Positions 18,401 to 27,076 of a stretch of 64,000 bases of DNA are shown here, in pieces. This DNA comes from Vibrio gangliei (lineage in GTDB: Bacteria; Pseudomonadota; Gammaproteobacteria; Enterobacterales; Vibrionaceae). The stretch's first letter is position 1. Each line of letters opens with the position of its first letter. Made by a program: the position numbers and the translations under genes. The stretch is from positions 186,001-250,000 of the forward strand of contig NZ_AP021870.1 in the NCBI RefSeq assembly GCF_026001925.1, written 5' to 3'. A model generated the notes under the pieces. It searched no databases. It saw only the letters and a list, made by a program, of their open reading frames with translations, and had not been told where the DNA came from.

Positions 18401-21400
18401 ACCCAACAAGTTTAACTATTGATAATTATTCAACATTTAAAGCGACTGTTGACGGAATGGGATTAATGTCAAATGGCCGTGCGGTCACGATAGATTCGGA
18501 TCCAGTAAATGAAAATGGGGTGATTACAATCACAGGTAAGGCTGATGATGGCAGTATCGTGTTCGTCTTGACCTTCACTCCAACAGTGGATACGGATGGT
18601 AATGTTACCGTTGCCATGGAATTAGAGCAAAGACAGCCACTTGATCACCCGCTAGATAATCAATTAGGTTTTTATGTTCCATTGCAAATTGAAGATACCG
18701 ATGGAGATCAGTTAGTTGATGGCGATAACATACCAACGCCAATTGATGTAAGTGTGACGTTTAATGATGGTGAGGCGCCTGTTTTAACGGATAGCACACT
18801 GTCATTTAAAGAAGCGGATGTATCAACCACCGATCCTCAAAATCATTCAGGGCAAGTTGCTATCGACATTGCGAGTGACGCAATTGATAGAGTGGAGTTC
18901 AATCTAACTGAAGAGCAAGAGACATTTTTAGAAGGGCTGACTTCGAATCAAACTCCAACAGAAGTTGAGTATGTTACGACAACTGTGGGTGATGTTACTT
19001 ATATCACCGGAATAAACGTTTTTATTTCAGGTTCTCCTGATGTTCCTGTTTTAGAGATCAGAGTATCGGCAGATGGTTCATATACCATTAGTCAATATGA
19101 GCCACTTGACCAAACTAATTCGGAAGATGTCACTTCCATTGAGCTTGATGTTTTTGCTACTGATAAAGATGGTGATTCTAGTGATACAGCGACTATCACA
19201 ATCAATATTGAAGATGGTAATAATCCTGTCTTTAATACTGATGACACGCCATTATCTTTCAATGAAAATGATTTAAGGTCGGCTGATGGTCAAGCGGTCA
19301 GTACTTCAGGCTCAGATAATTTAACCTGGGTAACAGGCTCGGATGATGTCAAAACCATCGTATTTGAAGGCTTAGAAAACTCTGAATTTACATCAAATGG
19401 CTATGATACTCATTGGGAATTTAGTACAGACGGTCTGACTGCAACATTAATTGATGAAAATGATCTTAATAACCCAGTTCTAACCGTGGTACTGAATCCA
19501 AATAATCTTGGTGAATATACGGTCACAATCTATAAACCACTTGATCAAGACTCAAGTGATATTTCTACTATTTCACTAAATGTTATTGGGACAGATTCCG
19601 ATGATGATGATGCAGTAGGAGTGATTGAATTTACTTTAAATGATGATAATGGTGATTCGAGAACAGATGCTCCTGAAGGGACATCTGTATCTATTATCGA
19701 AGGTGATTTAACACCTAATGACCCCAATGGTAGCAATACAGGCGGCTACCCTGTTACAAATACCTCTGCAGCAGCGCATATTGATGCAAGTGTTGACCGC
19801 TTAAATCCGACGAGTATTCAAATTGATCCAGCAGGCCTGCCATCTCTCATCGCAGAATTAGAGAGTGAATTAACATCGGGAGGCCAAGAGCTAACGTTTG
19901 TATTTAATCAAGATACTGGTTTATTAATAGGCTCGACTTCTGGTGGCGAAGAAGTGTTGGTTATCAGTTTAGCTGCGACTCAAGATGATGATGGTTTGAG
20001 TGTAAATTATACTGTCACCGTCACTCAAAATAGGCCTCTTGATCATCTAGGTGGTGATGACGGTAATGACACGGGGAGAGTATTGGTTAATGGTGACCAG
20101 ATTACTATTAATCTCCCTATCCAAATTGAAGATACCGATGGTGATTTATTACCCGTCCCCCCAATGGCGGAGATTACAATACAAGATGGTATTGATCCTG
20201 CATTCTCTGTCGACTCTGGTGTCACCGTTTCAGAGCAAGGTATTGATGCTGGTGGAGATAATCATCAAGGCTCTGAGCCTGATGCGACAAGCCCGGATGG
20301 TTCTCCAACTGAAATAGCTTCTGGCCAGATCACAATCAATACCGGTAGCGATGAAATTGCCACATTCAAAATTGATGCTAGTGCCTTTACTGTATTGAAC
20401 CCAGGGCTAACATCTCAAGGTGTTGCGGTCACAATGCTAGATAATAATGATGGCACTTTTAGTGGTATGGCTGGTGATCGTGAAGTCTTTATCGTGACTT
20501 TCCAACCGGATGGCAGCTATACGTTCGAAATTACTGGTGCATTGGATCATGCCAAACCGGTTGAGTCTGATCCAACGATTGGTACAGAGTTAGATATTAA
20601 ACTACCTGTTTATGTCGTGGATAAAGATGGTGACGAAGTTGGCAGAAGTGATGACCCTGATGATTACGCAAATTCTTCGATTGTGGTCACCGTTGAGGAT
20701 GATTTTCCTGATATTGAAGATATTGAAATTAATGTAACGGAAGGTAATACAGACATTACTGTGTTGATCCCAGAAAATGAAGGGGCAGATGGTACACATG
20801 AATTGTATTTAAGTTTTATTGATGGCACTGATGGCATAAAGCCTGTGCAGCATCAAGCACCTTTCAGTAAGTTAAATATTTATGACGATGATGGTGATCA
20901 ATTACTTGGCACAATCAGTGTTGATGATCATGGAAAAGTGACTTTTGTCGCTAACCCAGAATTGGACAACCAAGAGGAAAATTTATCCGCACAGGTTACC
21001 GTAAGAGTTGTCGATTTTGATGGTGATGAAGATACAGCAGTAGCGACACTAAATTTGAGTGACCAAGATCCATTCTTTATGTTCCCAGACCCTTCGAGTG
21101 GCCAAGAAGAAGATGGACAGCCAGTTGATGAGTTTGATAACACGGAAGTTTCTCCTGGTATTGATGTATCGCTGGCGGTTGACCTAGGGGATGTTGACCG
21201 AGGTGAAACATTTGATGCCGTAACCATTGTGCTTCCTGAGGATCCTCATGGTGAGTTTTTCTTAAATGGTGATCCGATTGCGTTAAATAGTGATGGCAAT
21301 ATTGAATTGCCTATCAGTGCCTTTACTGGCCCTGATGCTGATGGAGTGATGACTCTTGAAGGTTTAACGTTTGTTCCTGATAAAGACTTCTCATCAGATG

Positions 21401-24400
21401 GCTTGCATTTTGAAGTGAAAGCAGACATCACAACGGATGATGGAGAAACTCGTTCTATTACCGGCGATCTTGTTATCACGGTTGATGGTATCGCTGATAT
21501 TCCTAGTTGGAGCAATCCAGACATTGAGGAATATATTGGCACGGAAGATACTGACATACCGGTTGATGGTTTGTCAGCAGTGCTTAATGATAACGATGGT
21601 TCTGAATCGCTGTATTACATTGTACAAATAGCTGAAGGCTCTTCTGGCACGCTGAAAGGTACCGGCCTTGAAGAGGTAGAAGTGACGTTGGAGGATGGTA
21701 GTACAATAACAGCCTACCGAATTTCAGAAGCTAATATTGGTTCTTTAACGGTAACCCCTGATAAAGATTTCAGTGGTGATATTCACATTAATGCATGGGC
21801 TCAAAGTGAAGAGCAAGACCCGTACGTAGACGGTAAGCAAACCGCACTTTCCGATCCAAAAGATATCGTTGTCCGGGTTCAGCCGGATGCCGATGAAGAT
21901 CTGATTTTAAAAGTGAACCGTGTTCAATCTGATGAAGATGTGGGGCTTAATTTATCGTCTGTTATCGAGTTAACGCAAAACTCTGATAAAGATGATGGTT
22001 CTGAAACTCTATATGTGAGAATCAGTGACCTACCAGAAGGCAGTAAGTTACTCCTAAATGGTGAAGAGTTAGATTTAGAAAATACGGACCTTGTAACCTG
22101 GAATGAAGAAGGTGATTACTACGAAATCGAATATTCAAACCTAGATCAATTGAGTTTTATGCCGCCACCGGAAGCGAGTGGTGATTTTACCTTTACTGTT
22201 CAAGGTGTCGTAAAAGATAACACCTCTTATGATTCAACTACGAGTGCCAACGATTCCGACATTTATGTTATGCCAGGCAAGGTTGTAAACGTTGCTGTCA
22301 AAGGTGTGGCGGATGATCCGATTATTCAAATTAACGATGGCAGCACTTGGAAGGTTATCACCGATGACGAAGGTAATGGGACGGGTGTTGAAGTCAATAT
22401 CTTCGAAGATGATGCTAGTGACGAAGTGAGTGGTTCTATTGCAGGCGATGGCGTGCCATTTGACTTTAGTATTATTTCGGGTGAAAACGGAAAAGCGCTA
22501 GATGGTGATAGTTCTGAAACACTTTCAGTCGTGATTTCAGGTATTCCTGAAGGTGTTAAGGTATTTAGCAACGGAGAACAGGTTAAGGTGACCTACGTTG
22601 GTCAAGAAAATGGTCAACCTATTTACCAAGTGGAATTGGAGACACTTGATAATATTGTGGTGCTTCCTCCTACAAACAGTACCGAAGATATCAACCTCAC
22701 CGCTAAAGTTATCGTGACAGAAGATGATGGTGATAGTGCGGTCTATGAAAAAGACATTATTATTCATGTCGCTCCATCTATTGATATTGAAGATACCTAT
22801 ACAACGGGTTCGAGCGGCATTGAAGATGAATTGGTTACTTTAAACTGGAAACCGAGTTTTTCCGATTCGCAAGAGTATGTCACGGCCTTTACATTGAGCT
22901 TACCAGGTGGAGTGAGCGGCGATGCGATCTCTGACTATACGCTCTACATAGTGCATTCCGATGGCTCGCAGCAAGAGCTAAGTTTTGACGCTAGCGGTAG
23001 CATTAATCTTGATGCCTATCTGGATGAGTTAAACAATGGTGCAGAACTTAAAATTTCTTTGCCTGACAACTCAGATAAAGATTTCCAATTAACGACTACG
23101 ATCACCGTGCAACAAGATGATGTCGATTCTGATGTCGTTGCTGAAAAAGTCAATATAATAGGCACATTAGACGTTAATGTCGTCGCGAAAGTAGAAGATG
23201 TTGGTGACCCGTACGATTCCGAAACAGGTGCTGGGAAAATTGTCATTAGTACCGGTGCTGATGCTAATAACGATGGCATTATTGATGACTTAGGCTCTGC
23301 ACCTTGTGATGAAAGTGGTGTAGTAGATCTAAGCCCGACATCCGAAGGTGGTGTTGGCACCATCATGTTTGCTGAAAATGACCTATCCAGTGATGAAGTG
23401 ATTACTGAGCTAGTGATTGATTTTGGTGACATTAGCTTGTCGGAAGGAAAAGGTTTTGTCGTCACTGGTGCGGTCAATAACGGCGATGGTAGTTGGACCG
23501 TCAAAGATGGCAATTTATCCAATATTCAGATTCAAGCACCAGCAGGTTTTACCGATGAAGTGAATATTAAAGTTATCGCGAAGGTTCAAGATTTGAGTGA
23601 TGACAATGATCGAAGTGAAGTGGTGGTTATTGAAGGTCAAATTACTTTGGATTTTGCTAACAATACCAATGATTCGATTGATTTGGCGGCTGAAATTACG
23701 GCTGACGAAACGACGGTCAGTGGTATAGAAGATGGTACGATCAATTTAGGCACTTTACTGGTTGAAAGTAATACGGTTTTTGTCTCAACTGAAGATGTTA
23801 ATGGTGATGGAAATAGTGAAATTCCGAATGATGTGTTGACGCTTGTCATTGATGCCTCACAGCTTCCTGAAGGTACGGTGATAGGTGGGGCTGAGTTCGA
23901 TTTCGAAACCGGTCAATATGTGTTTGAAGCCGGCATTAACGTTGATGGTACATTAAACTTAGGTGGCCTATCTCTTATTCCGCCAGCAGATTATGCAGGT
24001 GATTTCCAGTTTGACATCAAGTACGTCAGCACGGATACCAATAGTGGTGATGTGAAAGAACAAACTCAAACCGTGACGGTGAATGTTTCTCCTGTTGCAG
24101 ATGTCGGCGCGAGTATTTCTGTTGATGTGGTGAGCAGTGGTGGGCTTGATGAGAATAAACAGCCTATTAGTGAGTCGGGTGGGACTGAAGTTCCTATTTC
24201 GGGCATTGCTTATGAAGATGCACTGATTACGATAGATTTTTCAAATGTGACGTTTGGCGACTCTCGCAATACTGTTGAAGAAGGGATGGAAACTCTCCAA
24301 TCATTGACGATTAGTGTTGATCCAGACATGGGATACTTCTTATTAAATGGCGAACAAGTGAGTGAGGTTACGTTAACGCCAGAGCAACTCAGTAATGTTC

Positions 24401-26709
24401 AATTTATGCCGAAAGAAGATTTCAGTGGCCAAGTAGACTTTACTGTTAGTGGTGTGATTGTTGATACGGCAACTTATGATTTGGATGGAAACAGAACCGA
24501 ACCCGATACTCGAACCACTGCAGAAACCACAGTCAGCATTGATGTGATTGCCGTGAATGATGACGTATTAGTGGAATCATCTAGCGGTGACTCTATTCAA
24601 GGTAATGAAGACGCTGCTGGTGGTATTTCTCTGGCTGAAGGTACTATTACTCTGCAAGATATTGATGGCTCGGAAAAAATCGTTTCCATTATTTTAACCG
24701 GTATACCGGAAGGCTTTGTGGTGAAAGGCGCAGCCAACAATGGTGATGGCACTTGGACCATTTCAAGCGCAACGGGGGAGCAGCGTAGTTATACCTTTGA
24801 CAGTTTAACTCTTGTACCACCTAAAAACTTCAGTGGTACGATTGAAGTAGGTGTGATCGTTAATACCAAAGAAGATTCACTTGATGAAATTGTGTCTATC
24901 AATAAGAGTATTACTGTTGAAATTTTACCGGTAGCGGATGAAATTGATACGGATGTGGTTACCACAGCATCTGGTGATGAAAAGCAAGATATTGTACTGA
25001 GTCTTGATGTTTCTACGGTTGATAACACAGCCACCTATGTACCTGTTCCTGGCGGCGCTGGTACGGATGAGGCACAAATTACTGAAAATGGGCCGGAAGT
25101 GATTCAAGTGACTATCAGTAATGTCCCTGTTGGTATGGGGGCTGAGTTTAGCCTTCCTGCTGATGTGAACGGTACGATCACTGACAATGGTGATGGCACA
25201 TGGATAATCATCACAGAGTCAGGAACATTAGATAGCATCATTTTCAATCCAGGCAATGCCAATAGTAGTAATTGGGATGGTCAGCTACAACTGGATATAC
25301 GTTCAGTTGATAATGGCGTGGTTGCCGATGACAGTTTGGCGGTTGAAACGACGATTAATGTTGATGTTACTCCCGTCAATGATGCACCGGAGAACACTGT
25401 CCCAACCGAAACGCTCACTGGGGCGACGACTGGTGAGGCTTTCCTCATTACAGGGCTAGCGGTAGATGATATTGATGCCGATGACGGTGACGGAATCTTA
25501 ACGGTAACGCTGTCATCAAGTAATGGCGTATTATCGATTCCAGAAGAATATACGGGGTTTATCTCTAATCATGGCGATAGTACAGCATCTCTAGAATTGA
25601 CCGGTACCTTGGCTGAGTTAAAAGAGCTCTTTGATATTGGTATTAATTTTACTGGTGATATAGCGGGTGATGCGACCATCACGATGACTACCAGTGATAA
25701 TGGAAATACAGGTTCAGGTGATGTGCTAACCGATGAAGATTCATTCACTGTTTCAGTCGCGGGTGCAGCCGCTTTCATGGCAAGCCCTGCTTTAATGAGT
25801 ACGACTCGCTATGTACCGAATGTCTCGGTAACGGCGGCGCAACTGGCATTGATTCCATTGCTCGGTTTACTGAGTGAGCATGTTCAAGCATCGGATTTAG
25901 ATCATATTCGAATTGATAACCTAGATTCAGGTAAATTGGTTAATTCCGTGGGTGAAACGGTCGGTGAGCAGCAAGACGATGGCTCTTGGATTGTGACATC
26001 GCAAGATCTTGCTGATGCTTATTTAACGGATTTGCCTGAAGGTGATCATAGTTTGACTGTCGAAGCGGTTTCTCATGAGGATGCCGTAGATACAACGATT
26101 GATGAGCCTCAAACGACAAATGTTGATATTGATGTTCAGCCAGATTCAGAGGACGCTTTAACGGCGACAGATGCGACCGATCACTCGGTTGTTGTCGGTG
26201 ATGATACTAATGATGTTTTAGTTGGTACTTCAGGCCACGATGTGCTGATTGGCGGTGCAGGTAACGATATTCTTGTTGGCGGTGCTGGCGCAGATATTCT
26301 CATTGGTGGTTCTGGTAACGACGAGCTATGGGGTGGTGAGCGTTATGGTAGCGGCGATGGCGAAACCGATACCTTTGTATGGCATGCTAAAGATATTGGC
26401 ACTACGGCGTCTCCCGCGATTGATGTGATCAAAGACTTTGAACTTAATGTCGATAAGATTGATATTCGAGGTTTGTTGAAAGACATGGACTCGAACGGTA
26501 TCAATATGGAGGATCTGCTAGCCGGTGTGAAAGGGTCTGAGCAAGATGGGAAAATCAATTTGACCGTTAATAATGAGCAAGGCGGTGAGCAAGTTATCGT
26601 GTTAGATAATATTAGCGCGGATTCACTTGGCTTAGATAGCGGTGCAAGTTCGAATGATATTGTGTCTAACCTTTATCAACAGCATAAAGCATTCACAGTT
26701 GATCATTAA
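12466..26709 (+). CDS. Giant repetitive RTX adhesin exported by type I secretion
   Basis: A single frame of 4747 residues, very acidic (Asp, Glu, Thr-rich) and nearly free of Cys. Residues 1-185 form a distinct N-terminal region (VYIGQDIPSLKPITG, IQSDCVTCVTVDD, then an acidic Gln/Glu linker). Sixteen modules of two alternating types follow (about 13029-20725), resembling T1SS-143 repeats. Next come several cadherin-like or Ig-like domains with NDGSESLY or DGSETLYVRI openings (about 20730-25770), an RTX block (GGAGND-type nonapeptides, 26224-26337) and a C-terminal VCA0849-type secretion signal (VIKDFELNVDKIDIRGLL). It should be a Ca2+-stiffened surface fibre for adhesion or biofilm. I use the ATG at 12466; its ribosome binding site is weak, and ATG 12475 is an alternative. 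Confidence 0.92.
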   Translation: MDKMNSNVSTITVDKGQVYIGQDIPSLKPITGTQTLMSSDQLWADPNARYVVTTSGQQQVIQSDCVTCVTVDDSGQPVTTEVDPNVVVSVAALQESNLSPQDIAIMVENGLAVDNSEDDQQEEQEQDNQDEDTQASESGPIETATDGFVEVDYDNDQVLTQAGFMTEGFEIEYPQEEDEFALVKARGGVQASTVFEEGDLSLIQTYSNTAYPVINSVDLFLKAGSFPLVPDTFTFEPIQLQALLSELNSEVTSGGEKVTFSFSEADNAIIGELNGERVFSAQITASSDNNRDVTVTLTTTVYGPLDHLSNGNTAGLVSNANNKITINVAIQGQDKSGNELNSPALVDVSILDGENPSFGTDPGILIREADDRGIPIDGQIPLDIGSDEISTIVFDAVQPQLEGITSQSFDILEPEIEGNLLTVKNVFGEVIFTVEIHTDGTYTATLFRPFDQGTSKNPDAGLLVTVTDKDGDIAKGVLDIRFEDGNFPTGGEEGDLDIVEGDLLPENTYPIVGTTNIPIHPASNSGVDRLQASTVHFAESQVSDLLTELATELSTANGNPIEFTLSADGKTITGISGGVTVLTIELSAAPIALGAIVHVKLTQFEPLDHLNTGNSDGYVSVDGEEIKINAGIQINETDGSLLQDPATVYITISDGDIPKFSTDQGTTINETDQIDFEVKGEVPLDVGSDAIQTLTFDASAADAFTDVTSNDQPTSVDIDGNVLSLSNSDGEPLLTITINLDGTYTAVVSGPIDQPDSETIHFELPVTAIDNDGDTATGTAIIDITDGQNASGDGIGVELGVTEGQLSDVDSTTYDIAPSDNGSFTLTAVNDDLVPETLDIEPAVWDTLKADLEKLTSGDKNLVVTKTIDASGVITLTAVAGTITVFTLVLTPSVNAQDDGKNGISVEVVFTQNAPLDHDPNFTSDFIEFTQAPDNSTADTIKLTVPVQVQDTDGDWLTDENGNLTPADVTVTITDGTDPTVGDDAISFTEINGDSADPQPGEIEVTVGSDTIDFLQFELTAEQQAVLDDLTSNGYDTEVSNIDGVITVYIPGVNGGDDTPVLVITLDNDAKDGSYTVQQLEAIDQPEDNLTTINLNVTATDKDSDVSNVGEITITITDGADATGGSADITITEPDLVNSSGESDYPLVGEAVTLNLSSGVDRLIPESVVIDPNPLDESSADLNAFLNELSTELTSSGQTITFIINSETGALEGKLADGTLVLELTFTPAQGSNGDVTVDMVLTQHAPLDHVKNGNQEGSVKESDGNIVITVPIQVKDSDGDYLTNASEVNVTINDGVAPSFGDSATVAITEIEANQPSNGSIALDVGSDSIASVDFALTDEQLAVLNALQSNNQDTSVQVIDGKVIVYIPDDPATDDGIYTEGSDTPVLVIELNNIEKDGTYTVTQYEALEQPYSESSPGTNDITLDVVATDFDGDPSDPGTIHIVITDGADPTFATDSGITFEEDDAVNSNGNGVTDSTGQVVLTVGSDDIESIKFDSTQPDSLTNLTSNGMNTAIAYSEDGKTLTLYEVGGSPDDPIMVVTLDDLEGNYTATLYKPLDQTDVSDQVKFEINITATDTDGDPAPGQIVITVADGSNADGASVNATIEIIEGDLDSSATVLYPGDAPVEDTSFIIPAVDDALAPKTLRLEDGIWAALQTDIEKLTSNGEPLSVTQNTADGVITITATADGNAVFTLVLTPMSVEDSGDVEVSMSLTQYGPLDHENVVDSDFISFTPAPDGQTNDKINITVPVQIDDTDGDFLQDAEGNSSPVNVVVTIVDGADPSFNPENINQTTVIEETEAGSDVISDGRTLDLDTNSDVIESITFALTPEQQTALNSITSNGQDTSVRQPADGHIQVYIPDPDGNGDILVLEIIFNNTAKDGRYTVQQFEPIDQPEDNVSSFTFDVVATDMDGDKASSSITVTINDGANPTSGDVTDNEISITEGNLNDEDSNDLDYPTVPKSTGEFTINAANDDLDPTSLTIDNYSTFKATVDGMGLMSNGRAVTIDSDPVNENGVITITGKADDGSIVFVLTFTPTVDTDGNVTVAMELEQRQPLDHPLDNQLGFYVPLQIEDTDGDQLVDGDNIPTPIDVSVTFNDGEAPVLTDSTLSFKEADVSTTDPQNHSGQVAIDIASDAIDRVEFNLTEEQETFLEGLTSNQTPTEVEYVTTTVGDVTYITGINVFISGSPDVPVLEIRVSADGSYTISQYEPLDQTNSEDVTSIELDVFATDKDGDSSDTATITINIEDGNNPVFNTDDTPLSFNENDLRSADGQAVSTSGSDNLTWVTGSDDVKTIVFEGLENSEFTSNGYDTHWEFSTDGLTATLIDENDLNNPVLTVVLNPNNLGEYTVTIYKPLDQDSSDISTISLNVIGTDSDDDDAVGVIEFTLNDDNGDSRTDAPEGTSVSIIEGDLTPNDPNGSNTGGYPVTNTSAAAHIDASVDRLNPTSIQIDPAGLPSLIAELESELTSGGQELTFVFNQDTGLLIGSTSGGEEVLVISLAATQDDDGLSVNYTVTVTQNRPLDHLGGDDGNDTGRVLVNGDQITINLPIQIEDTDGDLLPVPPMAEITIQDGIDPAFSVDSGVTVSEQGIDAGGDNHQGSEPDATSPDGSPTEIASGQITINTGSDEIATFKIDASAFTVLNPGLTSQGVAVTMLDNNDGTFSGMAGDREVFIVTFQPDGSYTFEITGALDHAKPVESDPTIGTELDIKLPVYVVDKDGDEVGRSDDPDDYANSSIVVTVEDDFPDIEDIEINVTEGNTDITVLIPENEGADGTHELYLSFIDGTDGIKPVQHQAPFSKLNIYDDDGDQLLGTISVDDHGKVTFVANPELDNQEENLSAQVTVRVVDFDGDEDTAVATLNLSDQDPFFMFPDPSSGQEEDGQPVDEFDNTEVSPGIDVSLAVDLGDVDRGETFDAVTIVLPEDPHGEFFLNGDPIALNSDGNIELPISAFTGPDADGVMTLEGLTFVPDKDFSSDGLHFEVKADITTDDGETRSITGDLVITVDGIADIPSWSNPDIEEYIGTEDTDIPVDGLSAVLNDNDGSESLYYIVQIAEGSSGTLKGTGLEEVEVTLEDGSTITAYRISEANIGSLTVTPDKDFSGDIHINAWAQSEEQDPYVDGKQTALSDPKDIVVRVQPDADEDLILKVNRVQSDEDVGLNLSSVIELTQNSDKDDGSETLYVRISDLPEGSKLLLNGEELDLENTDLVTWNEEGDYYEIEYSNLDQLSFMPPPEASGDFTFTVQGVVKDNTSYDSTTSANDSDIYVMPGKVVNVAVKGVADDPIIQINDGSTWKVITDDEGNGTGVEVNIFEDDASDEVSGSIAGDGVPFDFSIISGENGKALDGDSSETLSVVISGIPEGVKVFSNGEQVKVTYVGQENGQPIYQVELETLDNIVVLPPTNSTEDINLTAKVIVTEDDGDSAVYEKDIIIHVAPSIDIEDTYTTGSSGIEDELVTLNWKPSFSDSQEYVTAFTLSLPGGVSGDAISDYTLYIVHSDGSQQELSFDASGSINLDAYLDELNNGAELKISLPDNSDKDFQLTTTITVQQDDVDSDVVAEKVNIIGTLDVNVVAKVEDVGDPYDSETGAGKIVISTGADANNDGIIDDLGSAPCDESGVVDLSPTSEGGVGTIMFAENDLSSDEVITELVIDFGDISLSEGKGFVVTGAVNNGDGSWTVKDGNLSNIQIQAPAGFTDEVNIKVIAKVQDLSDDNDRSEVVVIEGQITLDFANNTNDSIDLAAEITADETTVSGIEDGTINLGTLLVESNTVFVSTEDVNGDGNSEIPNDVLTLVIDASQLPEGTVIGGAEFDFETGQYVFEAGINVDGTLNLGGLSLIPPADYAGDFQFDIKYVSTDTNSGDVKEQTQTVTVNVSPVADVGASISVDVVSSGGLDENKQPISESGGTEVPISGIAYEDALITIDFSNVTFGDSRNTVEEGMETLQSLTISVDPDMGYFLLNGEQVSEVTLTPEQLSNVQFMPKEDFSGQVDFTVSGVIVDTATYDLDGNRTEPDTRTTAETTVSIDVIAVNDDVLVESSSGDSIQGNEDAAGGISLAEGTITLQDIDGSEKIVSIILTGIPEGFVVKGAANNGDGTWTISSATGEQRSYTFDSLTLVPPKNFSGTIEVGVIVNTKEDSLDEIVSINKSITVEILPVADEIDTDVVTTASGDEKQDIVLSLDVSTVDNTATYVPVPGGAGTDEAQITENGPEVIQVTISNVPVGMGAEFSLPADVNGTITDNGDGTWIIITESGTLDSIIFNPGNANSSNWDGQLQLDIRSVDNGVVADDSLAVETTINVDVTPVNDAPENTVPTETLTGATTGEAFLITGLAVDDIDADDGDGILTVTLSSSNGVLSIPEEYTGFISNHGDSTASLELTGTLAELKELFDIGINFTGDIAGDATITMTTSDNGNTGSGDVLTDEDSFTVSVAGAAAFMASPALMSTTRYVPNVSVTAAQLALIPLLGLLSEHVQASDLDHIRIDNLDSGKLVNSVGETVGEQQDDGSWIVTSQDLADAYLTDLPEGDHSLTVEAVSHEDAVDTTIDEPQTTNVDIDVQPDSEDALTATDATDHSVVVGDDTNDVLVGTSGHDVLIGGAGNDILVGGAGADILIGGSGNDELWGGERYGSGDGETDTFVWHAKDIGTTASPAIDVIKDFELNVDKIDIRGLLKDMDSNGINMEDLLAGVKGSEQDGKINLTVNNEQGGEQVIVLDNISADSLGLDSGASSNDIVSNLYQQHKAFTVDH
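13029..20725 (+). repeat. Sixteen tandem adhesin modules of two alternating types
   Basis: Module boundaries were placed at the recurrent 'I.DG..P' motif. Type B modules (about 172-190 residues) carry EGDL, a VDRL-like segment, LTSGGQ, a PLDH motif and DTDGD. Type A modules (about 130-157 residues) carry VGSD.I, LTSNG, G.YT and PLDQ. The order read is B A B A B A B A A B A B A A B A: seven B and nine A. The DNA is diverged between copies, so this is an old protein-level repeat. Confidence 0.8.
26224..26337 (+). repeat. RTX nonapeptide block at adhesin C-terminus
   Basis: This encodes four consecutive units of the GG.G.D.L. type (SGHDVLIGG, AGNDILVGG, AGADILIGG, SGNDELWGG), which bind Ca2+ and fold after export. 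It lies about 120 residues before the C-terminal secretion signal end. Confidence 0.9.
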
Positions 26710-26741
26710 TTTTTCGATAAGATATTAAGCTCAAACACGAT

Positions 26742-26776
26742 CAACGCCTCTTAGTCAAATAAGGGGCGTTGTTTTA
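26742..26776 (+). terminator. Intrinsic terminator of the adhesin gene
   Basis: CAACGCC-CTTA and TAAG-GGCGTTG form a stem with one T/G internal pair and a six-base loop, followed by TTTTAATTT. It starts 33 bases after the adhesin stop. Confidence 0.8.
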
Positions 26777-26782
26777 ATTTGT

Positions 26783-26797
26783 GCACAGAAAGAGTGC
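26783..26797 (+). promoter_or_regulatory. NtrC-like enhancer site upstream of nasA
   Basis: GCAC-N7-GTGC matches the arm sequence and spacing of NtrC sites. It lies about 88 bp upstream of the sigma-54 -24 element, a usual enhancer distance. The gap positions are not the most common bases, so the call is tentative. Confidence 0.45.
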
Positions 26798-26871
26798 GTA
26801 ATTCATAGGGGTTTTAAGTGGGCTTCTATTGAAAGTCATTAAAAACAATACCTTAGTTATTCTCTAATAAT

Positions 26872-26887
26872 TGGCACGTTTTTCGCT
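26872..26887 (+). promoter_or_regulatory. Sigma-54 promoter of the nasA operon
   Basis: TGGCACG-N4-TCGCT matches the RpoN consensus TGGCACR-N4-TTGCW with one mismatch in the -12 part. Transcription would start near 26898. The spacer between adhesin and nasA genes is 367 bp and also holds the adhesin terminator, an NtrC-like dyad and the nas leader. Confidence 0.75.
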
Positions 26888-26900
26888 TATTTATAAACAA

Positions 26901-26999
26901 TGAATAACATTTGATATTCAGAAAACCTGATTCGCAACAGGCAAAGACGCCTCTTAGATTTGTGCTCACTTCGGTGAAAACAGTCTAAGAGGCGTTTTT
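26901..26999 (+). promoter_or_regulatory. nasA leader: ANTAR-type stem overlapping an intrinsic terminator
   Basis: The terminator is a perfect 12-bp stem ACGCCTCTTAGA/TCTAAGAGGCGT (26947-26995) with an inner TCAC-UUCG-GTGA cap, followed by T5. Its 5' arm also pairs upstream: AACAGGC and GCCTCTT (26936-26955) enclose the hexaloop AAAGAC, with A at position 1 and G at position 4, as in known ANTAR target RNAs. The two folds exclude each other. Two further small stems (26901-26920 and 26926-26941) precede it; neither has a clean A1/G4 hexaloop. Antitermination by the ANTAR protein at 30782 is inferred. Confidence 0.7.
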
Positions 27000-27076
27000 C
27001 GTTTTTGCTTTATGTAACTTTTATTTGGTTTCGAATTGTTTGGCCTTCTGGATACAAAAGAAAGGGAAGCTTATTT

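Noticed and set aside
13029..20725. Tandem repeats considered as a CRISPR-like or satellite array
   Set aside because: Period is about 300-570 bp, the frame is continuous, and copies are conserved in protein rather than DNA.
12685..26558. Many open frames antisense or out of frame within the adhesin gene, for example 23016-23522 minus and 21246-21557 minus
   Set aside because: They lie inside a strongly coding repetitive gene, lack ribosome binding sites, and are explained by its biased Asp/Gly/Thr codon pattern.
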